The position numbers were made by a program, and so were the translations under genes. Shown here one piece after another: positions 17,495 to 25,871 of a stretch of DNA of 64,000 nt (positions are counted from its first letter, which is position 1; every line of letters starts with the position of its first letter). The stretch lies in assembly GCA_963822575.1 (NCBI GenBank), contig CAWGHZ010000004.1, forward strand, positions 372,001-436,000. Reading direction: 5' to 3'. This stretch comes from CAWGHZ01 sp963822575 (GTDB lineage Bacteria; Pseudomonadota; Alphaproteobacteria; MPNO01; DASWLB01). Below the pieces are notes generated by a model, which saw nothing but the letters and a program-made list of their open reading frames with translations, ran no database searches and was not told the DNA's origin.

Positions 17495-18349
17495 ATGGTC
17501 GAGATGATCGTCGAGCAGATGGCGAAGGGCGCGGAAGGCCAAGTGGTCGTCGAGTTCGACGACGGCATCGCCTGGGTGCGGATCAACCGGCCGGAGAAGC
17601 GCAACGCAATCAGCCCGGCGCTCGCCGCCAAAATGTCCATGACGCTCGATTCGCTTGAGACCGACGACCGCTGCCGCGTGCTCGTCATTACCGGCACCGG
17701 CCCCGCATTCCACGCCGGCATGGATTTGCGCGAGTATTTCCGCGCCACCGACGACATGCAGATCGAGGCGCGCCGCCGCCTTTCGGAGATCAACGCCGAC
17801 TGGCAATGGCGGCGGCTCATCTATTACGCGAAGCCCACCATCGCGATGGTGAACGGCTGGTGCTTCGGCGGCGGGCTCGCGCCGGTGTGTGCCTGCGACA
17901 TGGCGATCGCCGCGGAAGAGGCGACGTTCGGCGTGTCCGAGGTGAACTGGGGCATCATTCCCGCGGGCAACGTGGTGAAGCTGATGTCCTGGATCATGGC
18001 GCCGCGCGACGGGCTCTACTACTGCATGACCGGCGAATCCTTCAACGGGCGCAAGGCGGCCGAACTGCGGCTGGTCAACGAGGCGGTGCCGCTCGCCCGG
18101 CTGCGCGAGCGTACCGCCGAGGTGGCGCGCATGGTGATGTCCAAGAACCTGTCGGCGGTGCGCGCGACCAAGCATACCTATCACCGGGTCCGCGAGATGA
18201 CCTGGGAGAGCGCCGAGGACTATACCTACGCCAAGCTCGACCAGCACCGCCTGCAGGATCCCGAAAAGGGCCGCGAGAAGGGCATGGCCCAGTTTCTCGA
18301 CGAAAAGTCGTTCCGGCCCGGGCTCGGCCACTACCGGCGCGAGCCGTGA
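17495..18349 (+). CDS. ferB: p-hydroxycinnamoyl-CoA hydratase/lyase (feruloyl-CoA hydratase/aldolase)
   Basis: A 284-residue crotonase-fold enzyme that hydrates feruloyl-, caffeoyl- or coumaroyl-CoA and cleaves the product to the benzaldehyde (such as vanillin) and acetyl-CoA. It reads very like Pseudomonas HCHL (Ech): AGMDLREYF, KPTIAMVNGWCFGGG, FGVSEVNWGI and EDYTYAKLDQ. Glu149 and Tyr245 stand where I place the HCHL catalytic residues Glu143 and Tyr239. The last A of its TGA is shared with the next gene arrangement GTGA, so it is translationally coupled to the acyl-CoA synthetase. A strong ribosome site (AGGGAGG) precedes the ATG. The aldehyde it makes could be used by oxidoreductases and demethylases further downstream. 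Confidence 0.92.
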   Translation: MVEMIVEQMAKGAEGQVVVEFDDGIAWVRINRPEKRNAISPALAAKMSMTLDSLETDDRCRVLVITGTGPAFHAGMDLREYFRATDDMQIEARRRLSEINADWQWRRLIYYAKPTIAMVNGWCFGGGLAPVCACDMAIAAEEATFGVSEVNWGIIPAGNVVKLMSWIMAPRDGLYYCMTGESFNGRKAAELRLVNEAVPLARLRERTAEVARMVMSKNLSAVRATKHTYHRVREMTWESAEDYTYAKLDQHRLQDPEKGREKGMAQFLDEKSFRPGLGHYRREP

Positions 18350-20547
18350 GCGCTGGACCCGGAAGGGCGGACGCGAGCGCGGCGGCCCGCCAGGTCGAGG
18401 CGCTGCTCTATCCGCGCAACATCGCGGTCGTCGGCGCCAACGACCGGCCGGGAAGCTGGTCGGCACGCATCTGGGAGAGCCTCGTCGCTAACGGGTTCCC
18501 GGGCGCGCTGTTCCCCGTGAACCCGCGGCGCGACGAGGTCTACGGCGTCAAGTGCTATCCCGACGTCGCCGCGCTGCCCGAACCGCCCGACCATCTGGTG
18601 CTGGTGGTTCCGGCGCCGCACGCCGTCGCGGCGCTGCGCGCGGGCCACAAGGCGGGGGCGCGGAGCGCGACCATCATTTCGTCGGGCTTCGAGGAGGCGG
18701 GGACCGAGGAAGGATTTCGGCTTGCCGCCGATCTGCGCCGGGCGATCGCCGAGACCGGCCTCGCGGTCTCCGGCCCCAACTGCCTCGGCAATGTCTGCAC
18801 GAAAAGCCGCCTTGCCACGCTGAGCCAGGACGTGACGCTCACCATGCGCCCGGGCCCGGTCGCCGTGATCGGGCAGAGCGGCGGCGTCTCGATCTTCGTC
18901 AACCGCGAGCTGCAGGACCGCGGCATCGACGTGGGCTGGATCATCTCGACGGGAAACGAGACCGGGCTGACGCTCGCCGACTACATCGCCTTCCTCGCAA
19001 CCGAGCCCGAGGCCAAGGTCATCGTCTGCTACTGCGAAGGCGTGAAGGACATCGCCGGTTTCCGCGCCGCCTGCACCCGCGCGCGCGAGAACGGCAAATG
19101 GGTTGTCGTGTTCAAGCAGGGCCAGTCGGCGGAGGGGCGCGAGGCCGCGCTGGCCCATACCGGCTCCCTCGCGGGGACTGTCGAGGCGTTCGACGCGCTC
19201 GCCGCCGACCTCGGCGTGATCCGCGTCGAATCGTTCGACGACGCGGTCGAGATCGCGGAGCTCCTGGTTCGCGGCGCCGTTCCGGCCGGGCGGCGCCTCG
19301 CCGGCCTGTCGCTGTCGGGCGCCTATCGCGGTATGCTGCACGACGCGGCGGCGCGCAATCACCTCTCCTTTCCGCATCTCGCCCCGGCGACGATCGAAAC
19401 GCTCAAATCCCTGCTTTTCGTCGGCGCCGGCATCGGCAATCCGCTCGACGGCGGGTTCGGCGTGCTGACGAGCGAGGACGTGTATGTCGCCTGCGCCGAG
19501 GCGCTGGAAACCGATCCGAACGTCGACGCCCTCGTCATCCAGGAGGAGCTGCCGCGCGACCCGGGCGCGGACCGGCGCGGCGAGCGCTACCTCCGCCGGA
19601 TCGACGAATACGCCGCCACACGCGCGAAGAAGCCGGTGATCTACACCACCATCCTGTCGCACGGCCAGAGCGACTACAGCCGCGCCCTGCGCCAGGAGCT
19701 GCCGCATCTCGCCTTCCTTCAGGAGGCCAATAACACGCTCCGCGCCATCGACCTCTGCATTCGGCGCGGCGAGATGGTCGCGCTCGCGGCACCGCAAGCC
19801 GGTTCTCCAGCGCTGGCCGAGCCCGCGGCCTTGCCGGCGCTGCGGGCCCGTGTCGCGGCCGCCGCCGGCGAGCGCGTCATTTTGAACGAGGTCGAGTCGA
19901 AGGCGCTGCTGCGCGATTTCGGCATCGCGGGGCCGGAGGAACGGCTCTGCGCCTCGGTCGATGCGGCCGTCGCCGCCGCCGTGTCGATCGGTTATCCCGT
20001 GGTGCTGAAGGCGGTGTCCGCCGCCTTGATCCACAAGACGGAATTTGGCGCGGTGCGGCTCAACCTCGCCGACGGTGCGGCCGTCCGCGCGGCCTGGGCG
20101 GAGATTCACCACAACCTCGACGCCAAGGGTTTCCGCGAGAAGGTGGACGGCTTGCTGGTCGCGCCCTTCGTGCCGGGCGGCGTCGAGGTGGTGCTCGGCA
20201 TGCACCGCGATCCCGAGATCGGGCCCACGATCATGTGCGGCAGCGGCGGGATTCTGCTCGAGATTGTCCGCAATGTCGCGTTCGCCGTGCCGCCGGTCAC
20301 CGAAGGCAAGGCGGCGCATCTGATCGCCAAGACCAAGCTCGACACGCTGTTGGGCGGCTACCGCGGCGGCACGACCTGCGACCAGCCGGCGCTGGTCGCG
20401 GCGCTGATGAACCTCGGCCGCCTCGCCAATGCCCTCGGCGACCTCGTCGAATCGATCGACATCAACCCGCTGCTCGTTCGCCCGGCCGGCCAGGGGGTCG
20501 TCCCGCTCGACGCACTTGTCGTGCTGAGAGGGAGTTCCAAGGGATGA
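18346..20547 (+). CDS. ferA: NDP-forming acyl-CoA synthetase, probably feruloyl/hydroxycinnamoyl-CoA synthetase
   Basis: A 733-residue protein of the ADP-forming acyl-CoA synthetase superfamily: CoA-binding Rossmann domain (IAVVGANDRPGS near residue 26), succinyl-CoA-ligase-like domain with the phospho-His region AHTGSLAG (His271), and C-terminal ATP-grasp half (IGYPVVLKAVS, HKTEFGAVRLNL). The GTG start at 18346 overlaps the hydratase stop as GTGA. Sphingobium SYK-6 FerA is the same unusual type and pairs with FerB, which supports a hydroxycinnamate substrate. An acetate- or other carboxylate-specific synthetase is the alternative. Confidence 0.83.
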   Translation: MSAGPGRADASAAARQVEALLYPRNIAVVGANDRPGSWSARIWESLVANGFPGALFPVNPRRDEVYGVKCYPDVAALPEPPDHLVLVVPAPHAVAALRAGHKAGARSATIISSGFEEAGTEEGFRLAADLRRAIAETGLAVSGPNCLGNVCTKSRLATLSQDVTLTMRPGPVAVIGQSGGVSIFVNRELQDRGIDVGWIISTGNETGLTLADYIAFLATEPEAKVIVCYCEGVKDIAGFRAACTRARENGKWVVVFKQGQSAEGREAALAHTGSLAGTVEAFDALAADLGVIRVESFDDAVEIAELLVRGAVPAGRRLAGLSLSGAYRGMLHDAAARNHLSFPHLAPATIETLKSLLFVGAGIGNPLDGGFGVLTSEDVYVACAEALETDPNVDALVIQEELPRDPGADRRGERYLRRIDEYAATRAKKPVIYTTILSHGQSDYSRALRQELPHLAFLQEANNTLRAIDLCIRRGEMVALAAPQAGSPALAEPAALPALRARVAAAAGERVILNEVESKALLRDFGIAGPEERLCASVDAAVAAAVSIGYPVVLKAVSAALIHKTEFGAVRLNLADGAAVRAAWAEIHHNLDAKGFREKVDGLLVAPFVPGGVEVVLGMHRDPEIGPTIMCGSGGILLEIVRNVAFAVPPVTEGKAAHLIAKTKLDTLLGGYRGGTTCDQPALVAALMNLGRLANALGDLVESIDINPLLVRPAGQGVVPLDALVVLRGSSKG

Positions 20548-20563
20548 ACCCGTCTTCGGACGC

Positions 20564-20586
20564 AAATCCGCATTTTCTGCGAATTT
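20564..20586. promoter_or_regulatory. operator palindrome, copy 1
   Basis: AAATCCGCA (20564-20572), five-base spacer TTTTC, TGCGAATTT (20578-20586). The arms are inverted with one mismatch. The same element occurs at 26687-26709. It lies 13 bases upstream of a shared TTGCCA box and 77 bases upstream of the first hydrolase gene, so it is probably the binding site of a regulator of the Rieske-oxygenase modules. The IclR-type protein encoded at 38926 is the only nearby candidate. Confidence 0.8.
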
Positions 20587-20599
20587 CGTCGGGTACCCC

Positions 20600-20629
20600 T
20601 TGCCAATAAACTTCGCTGATGACAAAGTT
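20600..20629 (+). promoter_or_regulatory. promoter of module 1, conserved with module 2
   Basis: TTGCCA at 20600-20605 followed 18 bases after its first base by GATGACAAA (20618-20626). The same two boxes recur at exactly the same distances from each other and from the palindrome at 26723-26749. TTGCCA suits a -35 element; the -10 element would lie within TGATGACAAAG and is not a good consensus match, so activation by a bound regulator is likely. Confidence 0.6.
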
Positions 20630-20662
20630 TGCGGCGCAGTGACGAGCGAGGGAGCGACAGCG

Positions 20663-21466
20663 GTGGCACGGCACATTCCCGGACCGCTCTATTTCCAGCA
20701 GGCGGGCGAGAGCGGTACGCCGATGATTTTCCTGCACTCGACGCCGGACGATCATCGCCTTTGGCTCTACCAGCAGGCACGCTTCTCGTCCTGGTACCGC
20801 ACCATCGCCGTCGACCTCGCCGGCTACGGGCGCTCCGCCGCGCCGCAGGCGGGCGTCACGCTCGCCGACCAGGCCGCCGCCTGCTGGGAGGTGGTGGACC
20901 GCGTCGCCTCCGGCGCGAAGACCATCGTGCACGGCAACTCGATGGGAAGCTTCATCGGCTTCCACATGGCGAAGCAGCGCCCGGATCAGACGCATTGCCT
21001 GATCATGTCGGGCACCGGCTACATCCCCGGCCCGATCCGCGAGCCCATGAAGCGCTGGGCCGCGCGCTACGCCGCGGAGGGGATCGAGCTTCGCCACTAC
21101 CAGGTGCTCGACCATTTCTCCGACGCGGCGAAGACGCTGCCGCACGTGCAGCACTATGCCAAAATGGTGGTGGAGCTGAACAACCCCGGTACGGTCGGGT
21201 CGATCATCGCGATGAACGAGGCGCTGATGCAGGCTGAGCCAGACGAATTCTGGCAGGACTGCCCGGTGCCGCTGATAATCATGTCGGGCACCGCCGACCG
21301 CAACCATCCTGCCGCAGAGGAGCTGCACAAGCGGATGAAGGGCTCGGCGTTCCGCATCATCGAGGGCGCCGGCCACGCCGTGATGCAGGAGGCGCCGTGG
21401 CTCTACGATCAGTTCGCCATCGAGTTCCTGACCAAGCTCGGCCTCTATCCCGGAGAAACGCCGTGA
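20663..21466 (+). CDS. alpha/beta hydrolase, meta-cleavage-product-hydrolase-like (module 1)
   Basis: A 267-residue alpha/beta hydrolase. The nucleophile elbow is HGNSMGS with Ser93; the acid is in SGTADRNHP and the catalytic His in GAGHAVMQ. GNSMG elbows are common in C-C bond hydrolases acting on ring-cleavage products (MhpC/BphD type), so that role is plausible. The GTG start at 20663 follows GAGGGAG and matches the start of the closely similar gene at 28062 (both begin VARHIPGPLY). It is the first gene of an operon whose next two genes overlap it and each other by four bases. It is preceded by the conserved operator and promoter. Confidence 0.85.
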   Translation: MARHIPGPLYFQQAGESGTPMIFLHSTPDDHRLWLYQQARFSSWYRTIAVDLAGYGRSAAPQAGVTLADQAAACWEVVDRVASGAKTIVHGNSMGSFIGFHMAKQRPDQTHCLIMSGTGYIPGPIREPMKRWAARYAAEGIELRHYQVLDHFSDAAKTLPHVQHYAKMVVELNNPGTVGSIIAMNEALMQAEPDEFWQDCPVPLIIMSGTADRNHPAAEELHKRMKGSAFRIIEGAGHAVMQEAPWLYDQFAIEFLTKLGLYPGETP

Positions 21467-21897
21467 CCGCGCGCCTCAACACAAGGTTCATCTCGCACGC
21501 GACGCTGGAAGCGTCCGACCTCGCCAAGTCGAAGGAGTTCTACGAAGAGTTCCTCGGCTTCGACGTGATTTATATGAGTCCGCACGCGCTCTGCATCCGG
21601 CTGGGCGGGCAGAATTCCATCGTCGTGGTACGTACGGCCAACCGTGCCCTGCACACCCTCGCCAACCACAACGGCATCGACGTGGCGAGCCGCGAGGACG
21701 TGGACGAGGCGTACCGCGCCTGCGTCGACGAGAAGGACAAGTGGGGGCTTTCGCGCATCACCGAGCCGAAGGATCAGCACGGCAATTACAGCTTCTATTT
21801 CTGGGACAGCGACAACAATTGCTGGGAGATTCTGGCGAACCCGCCGGGCGGGTATTCCGGCCTGTTCGACAAGGCGGCCGGGGAGGCGAGGGCATGA
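21463..21897 (+). CDS. VOC-superfamily protein (module 1)
   Basis: A 144-residue single-domain glyoxalase/extradiol-dioxygenase-fold protein. It shows the family start SHATLEASDLAKSKEFYEEF, a central HNGIDVAS and the C-terminal FYFWDSDNNCWEILANPPGG. Potential metal ligands are the first His (SHAT), the central His and the Glu in WEIL. GTG at 21463 overlaps the hydrolase stop as GTGA. Single-domain VOC proteins may be isomerases, lyases or ring-cleavage subunits; the position between hydrolase and ring hydroxylase points to aromatic degradation. Three similar proteins are encoded at 23183, 26791 and 27288. Confidence 0.82.
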   Translation: MTARLNTRFISHATLEASDLAKSKEFYEEFLGFDVIYMSPHALCIRLGGQNSIVVVRTANRALHTLANHNGIDVASREDVDEAYRACVDEKDKWGLSRITEPKDQHGNYSFYFWDSDNNCWEILANPPGGYSGLFDKAAGEARA

Positions 21898-23174
21898 GGG
21901 CGGCCGACCACAAGCTGCTCGCCCAGACCGGGCGGGGCACGCCGATGGGCAACCTGCTGCGCCGCTACTGGACGGCGGCGCTTCTGTCGCGCGAGGTCGA
22001 GGCCGACCGCGCGCCCGTGCGCGTGCGCATCATGGGCGAGGATCTGGTCGCGTTCCGCGATTCGGAGGGCCGCGTCGGGCTTTTGGCCGAGCACTGCACC
22101 CATCGCGGCGCCTCGCTCTATTACGGCGAGAACGCCGATTGCGGGCTGCGTTGCTGGTATCACGGCTGGAAGTACGACGTCGACGGCAACTGCGTCGACA
22201 TGCCGAACGAGCCGCCGGACCGCCGGTTCAAGGAAAAGGTCAAGCACACCGCCTATCCCTGCATCGAGAAGGCGGGCGTCGTGTGGACCTACATGGGCCC
22301 GCCCGGCAAGATGCCGGAGCTGCCGGCGCTCGAATGGCTGACCGTGCCGGAAAGCCACGTTTTCGTCTCGAAGCGCATCCAGCAATGCCACTGGACGCAG
22401 GGCATGGACGGCGACATCGACGGCGCGCATCTTTCCTTCCTGCACTTCAAGACGGTCGACAAGGCGCTCGACCTCCAGGGCTCGCAGTCGGTCGACTGGC
22501 TGCGCGACGACATCCACCCGACGTTCCATTTGAAGAAGACGCCGTCGCGCATCCTGCTGGCCACGCGGCGCAAGGCGGGCGAAGACCAGTACTACTACCG
22601 CATCAACCAGTGGTTCATCCCCGGCTATACGACGATCCCGCTGCCGGGCGACGGCACGCTCGCCGGCCATAGCTGGGTCCCGATCGACGACGAGCGGAGC
22701 TGGACCTTCACCTGGTCGTGGCACCCCAAGCGCCCGCTGACCGACGAGGAGCGCGATCTGTTCGCCAACGCCAAGGTGTCGGTGCACGCCGAGCTCATTC
22801 CCGGCACGTTCACGCCGGTGCACAATGCCTCGAACGAATACGCCGGCCCCGACGGGCCGCCCGCACGCCAGCCTTGGATGCGCATCAAGAACTTCCAGGA
22901 CCAGGACATGTGCATCACCGAATCGATGGGGCGGCTCTACGACCGCACGAAGGAGACGCTGGGCTCGACCGACGTGGTGATTGTGGCGGTCCGGCGCACC
23001 CTGCTCGACGCCGCGCGGGCGCTCGCCAAGGGCAAGACGCCCCCCGGCCTCGAGCCCAGGGACTACGCGCTGCGCCCGTTCTCCGCGCTGCTGCCGCGCG
23101 AAATCGAGGACTGGCAGGCCGCCGTCGGCGACGCGATCGAAACCCGCCCGGAGACGTTCCGCTTTTCGGTGTAG
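21894..23174 (+). CDS. Rieske aromatic oxygenase, phthalate 4,5-dioxygenase oxygenase-like (module 1)
   Basis: A 426-residue terminal oxygenase. The Rieske [2Fe-2S] site is Cys68-His70 and Cys87-His90 (EHCTHRG, CWYHGWKYD). The mononuclear iron region reads GMDGDIDGAHLSFLH. The N-terminus GTPMGNLLRRYWTAALLSREV matches phthalate 4,5-dioxygenase (Pht3) well. Such alpha-only oxygenases work as trimers and need a reductase; the FAD/[2Fe-2S] reductase at 23703 and the ferredoxin at 27743 are the likely donors. The start overlaps the VOC stop as ATGA. Substrate may be a carboxylated or methoxylated ring; hydroxylation or O-demethylation cannot be told apart. Confidence 0.9.
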   Translation: MRAADHKLLAQTGRGTPMGNLLRRYWTAALLSREVEADRAPVRVRIMGEDLVAFRDSEGRVGLLAEHCTHRGASLYYGENADCGLRCWYHGWKYDVDGNCVDMPNEPPDRRFKEKVKHTAYPCIEKAGVVWTYMGPPGKMPELPALEWLTVPESHVFVSKRIQQCHWTQGMDGDIDGAHLSFLHFKTVDKALDLQGSQSVDWLRDDIHPTFHLKKTPSRILLATRRKAGEDQYYYRINQWFIPGYTTIPLPGDGTLAGHSWVPIDDERSWTFTWSWHPKRPLTDEERDLFANAKVSVHAELIPGTFTPVHNASNEYAGPDGPPARQPWMRIKNFQDQDMCITESMGRLYDRTKETLGSTDVVIVAVRRTLLDAARALAKGKTPPGLEPRDYALRPFSALLPREIEDWQAAVGDAIETRPETFRFSV

Positions 23175-23182
23175 GGGGCGTC

Positions 23183-23701
23183 CTACACCGTCTCGGGCGA
23201 GACGGTCATGCCTTCATCGTCCATCGGAAAACGGTCGCCGAAATCGAACGCGTCGTCGTGCTGGAACCCGTCGTAGTAGAGGATCTCCCACCAGTTGTGG
23301 TCGAGGTCCTCGAAGTAGAACGAGTACACGCCATGCTGCAGCGACGGCTTGTAGATCTTCCCGATCTTGTACACGTCCTTGAGCTCGTTCGCCTTGGCGA
23401 ACGCGTCGTCGACCTCGGCGCGGCTCCGCACCTCGAGGCCCCAGTGCTGGTGCACGTGGGCGGGCTTCAAATGCTCGCCCGCCTGGACGGCGACGATGTG
23501 CCACTTCATGCCGCAGCGGACGAAGATCGCGGGCTTGCCCTGGCGCACGCATTCGAGGCCCAGGAACTCCTCGTAGAAGCGGCGCGACTCCCTCAGGCTG
23601 CGGCACTGCATCGTGCCGTGCGACATCAGCCAGGGCTTGATCACCGACGCTCGGTTGTTTGGCTCGAACACGGGCTCGGGGATTTCGGGTGTCTCGGCCA
23701 T
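23183..23701 (-). CDS. VOC-superfamily protein
   Basis: A 172-residue single-domain VOC protein. Landmarks are MSHGTMQCRSLRESRRFYEEF, the central VHQHWGLEVRSRAEVD and LDHNWWEILYYDG. Compared with its relatives it has extra N- and C-terminal residues. Start at 23701 (MAETPEIPEP) follows GGGAGGATGAG. It ends eight bases from the convergent oxygenase and is the last gene of a minus-strand operon containing the reductase, a TRAP binding protein and an aldolase. The H/H/E pattern suggests metal binding. Reaction unknown. Confidence 0.8.
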   Translation of the reverse strand: MAETPEIPEPVFEPNNRASVIKPWLMSHGTMQCRSLRESRRFYEEFLGLECVRQGKPAIFVRCGMKWHIVAVQAGEHLKPAHVHQHWGLEVRSRAEVDDAFAKANELKDVYKIGKIYKPSLQHGVYSFYFEDLDHNWWEILYYDGFQHDDAFDFGDRFPMDDEGMTVSPETV

Positions 23702-23702
23702 C

Positions 23703-24752
23703 TCATCCTCCCTCAAGGGCCGCACCGGCCAGCTCAGCCGCGGTCAGGAATGAATCGGCGAAGAACTCGGCCTCCGGCAGGCCGCAATTGCGCACGAAGT
23801 CACGCCGCGCCGCCTCGATCATCGCGGGCGTGCCCGAAGCATAGACCTGGTGGCCGGAAAGGTCGGGAAAATCCGCCATCGCCGCGCGATGGACGAGGCC
23901 GGTGCGCCCGTCCCAGCCGTCGCCGGGTGCGGGCTCGGACAGCACCGGCACGAAGCGGAAATCGGCCGCCTCCTCGGTCCAGCGCCGCGGCAGCTCGACC
24001 ATGTAGAGGTCGCGGCGCGACCGGCAGCCCCAGTAGAGCGTCATCGGCCGGGCGATCCGGCGCTTCAGCGCGTACTCGCAGATCGCCTTGATCGGCGCGA
24101 AGCCGGTGCCGCCGGCCAGCAGCACGATGGGCTTCGCGGACTCCTCGCGCAGATAGAACGTGCCGAGCGGTCCTTCGAACCGCAGTATCTCGCCCACCTT
24201 CAGCCCGCCGAACACGCGGTCGGTGAAGGCGCCGCCCGGCATGTGGCGGACGTGCAGCTCGATGTCCATCAGCGCGCCTTCGAGGTCGGGTGCGGTGGCG
24301 ATGGAATAGCTGCGGCGAGCACCGTCGGCGAGCAGGAAGTCGACATACTGGCCGGCGGCGAAGAGCATGTTGTCGTTGTAGGGCAGGCGCAGCCCGACGA
24401 CCGCCACGTCGGGTGCAACCCGCTCGATCCGCTTCACCCGGCATGGCACGAGGCGCGGCGGCGAGAGGTGGAGCGTAAGCTCCTCGGCCGCGATCTCGAG
24501 GTCCGAAAGCGGCGTCGCCTGGCACAGCAGCACCTCGCCGCGGGCGCGCGCCGCCGCATCCAGGTGGTGCTCGTTGATCTTGCCGTAATCGACCCTGCCG
24601 GAGACGAGGCGCGCCTTGCAGGTGGTGCACGATCCGGCGCGACAGCTATAGGCGAGGTTGCGCCCGGCGGCGAGCGCGGCGGCGAGGACGGTCTTGCCGT
24701 CCTCGACGTCGAACCCGTGGCCGGACGGAAGGAGCGTGACACGGAACGCCAT
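23703..24752 (-). CDS. oxygenase reductase, [2Fe-2S] ferredoxin plus FAD/NAD domains
   Basis: A 349-residue electron-transfer protein with BenC-type order. The N-terminal plant-type ferredoxin uses Cys37, Cys42, Cys45 and Cys77 (SCRAGSCTTC, LLCQA). The FAD site is RSYSIA (147-152) and the NAD site AGGTGFAP (213-220). It would pass electrons from NADH to a Rieske oxygenase. It is the only such reductase in the window, so it probably serves the oxygenases at 21894, 28859 and perhaps 57276. It begins 12 bases after the TRAP protein stop and ends two bases before the VOC start. Confidence 0.93.
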   Translation of the reverse strand: MAFRVTLLPSGHGFDVEDGKTVLAAALAAGRNLAYSCRAGSCTTCKARLVSGRVDYGKINEHHLDAAARARGEVLLCQATPLSDLEIAAEELTLHLSPPRLVPCRVKRIERVAPDVAVVGLRLPYNDNMLFAAGQYVDFLLADGARRSYSIATAPDLEGALMDIELHVRHMPGGAFTDRVFGGLKVGEILRFEGPLGTFYLREESAKPIVLLAGGTGFAPIKAICEYALKRRIARPMTLYWGCRSRRDLYMVELPRRWTEEAADFRFVPVLSEPAPGDGWDGRTGLVHRAAMADFPDLSGHQVYASGTPAMIEAARRDFVRNCGLPEAEFFADSFLTAAELAGAALEGG

Positions 24753-24763
24753 TGCCCCTGCCG

Positions 24764-25828
24764 CTACTCCTTGTCCCAGTCGCGCATCGTGTCGATCTTG
24801 TGCGCGTGGAGCTCGGCCAGGTAGTCGCGCAGCAGCTCGGTCCCCGGAAGGCCGCGCTTGTCGGCGCTCGCCGCCCAGGCCTGCGGCAGGTTGGGCAGGA
24901 CCATCGCCCATCGCTTGCGCTCGGCGTGCGGCAGGTCGGAGAAGATGACGCCCTTCTTCTCCATCATCTTGCGGAACGCGCCGGTCCGCGCGTCCTCGAG
25001 CTTGGCGTAGAGCGGCGCATATGTGGCCGAGACTTCGCGGACGATCTTCTGCACCCACTCGGGCAGCGCGTCCATCGCCTGCTTGTTCACGCTCAATGAC
25101 GGCGAGATCGTCGCCGCGAACCCGACGTCGGAGACGTACTTCATCACCTCCTGCAGGCGGAACGGGAAGGCGAGCGAGGTGGAGATCAGGTAGCCCTCGT
25201 ATACGCCGTTGCGGATGTCGTTGTAGGCGTTAAACATCAGCGCGTCGACTGCGACCGCGCCGGTGTTGCGCAGATAGCTGGCGTAGGATCCGCTGGCGCC
25301 GATTTTGTGACCCTTGAGGTCGGCCATCTTGTGCACCGGGAAGGTGGTGAAGAGCTGCATTCCCGCGTTCGCCGCCGCCGACAGGAGGTACTGGTTGTGG
25401 GCGACCCACATCTCGTTCATCTTTGGCACCTTCGCCCGCAGCACCCCGTCGATCTCGGATGCGGTCTTGGAATCCTCCGGCCCGAACGGCACGGCGCGCC
25501 CGTACTGTTCCAGCGGAAGTTTCAACTCCTCGAAGTTGGTGAACTGCAGGCCGAACTGCGCGATGTTCTGCTCGACCGTCTCGAACACCTCGGGGAACTT
25601 GGCGAGCGACTGCGAATAGGCGCCGACCCACTTGATCTCGAAGTCCTTGTGGGCCGCGGCGATGCGCTTGTTGATGTCGGGGATGATGTCGTTGATCATC
25701 ACCTTGAGCGGAAGCTGCACCGGCGGCGAGCCCGCGACTGCCGTCCATTTCACGGTGGTGGCGCCGGCCCCCGCGGCGGGCAGCATGACGAGCGCCGCGA
25801 CGGCGGCAAAGGCGATCGAGCCTTTCAT
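24764..25828 (-). CDS. dctP: TRAP transporter substrate-binding protein DctP
   Basis: A 354-residue periplasmic solute receptor. A signal peptide of about 23 residues (ending PAAGAGA) precedes the DctP fold; ALMFNAYNDIRNGVYEGYL is the family region that binds the ligand carboxylate through its Arg neighbourhood. It belongs to a minus-strand operon with the reductase, a VOC protein and an aldolase. No dctQ or dctM gene is adjacent; the only membrane pair in the window is at 59304-61135. The ligand is probably an aromatic acid used by the flanking oxygenases. Confidence 0.87.
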   Translation of the reverse strand: MKGSIAFAAVAALVMLPAAGAGATTVKWTAVAGSPPVQLPLKVMINDIIPDINKRIAAAHKDFEIKWVGAYSQSLAKFPEVFETVEQNIAQFGLQFTNFEELKLPLEQYGRAVPFGPEDSKTASEIDGVLRAKVPKMNEMWVAHNQYLLSAAANAGMQLFTTFPVHKMADLKGHKIGASGSYASYLRNTGAVAVDALMFNAYNDIRNGVYEGYLISTSLAFPFRLQEVMKYVSDVGFAATISPSLSVNKQAMDALPEWVQKIVREVSATYAPLYAKLEDARTGAFRKMMEKKGVIFSDLPHAERKRWAMVLPNLPQAWAASADKRGLPGTELLRDYLAELHAHKIDTMRDWDKE

Positions 25829-25871
25829 GACGTTCCTCCCTCGTTCGGTTCGTATTTCGGCGGGCGCCGCG

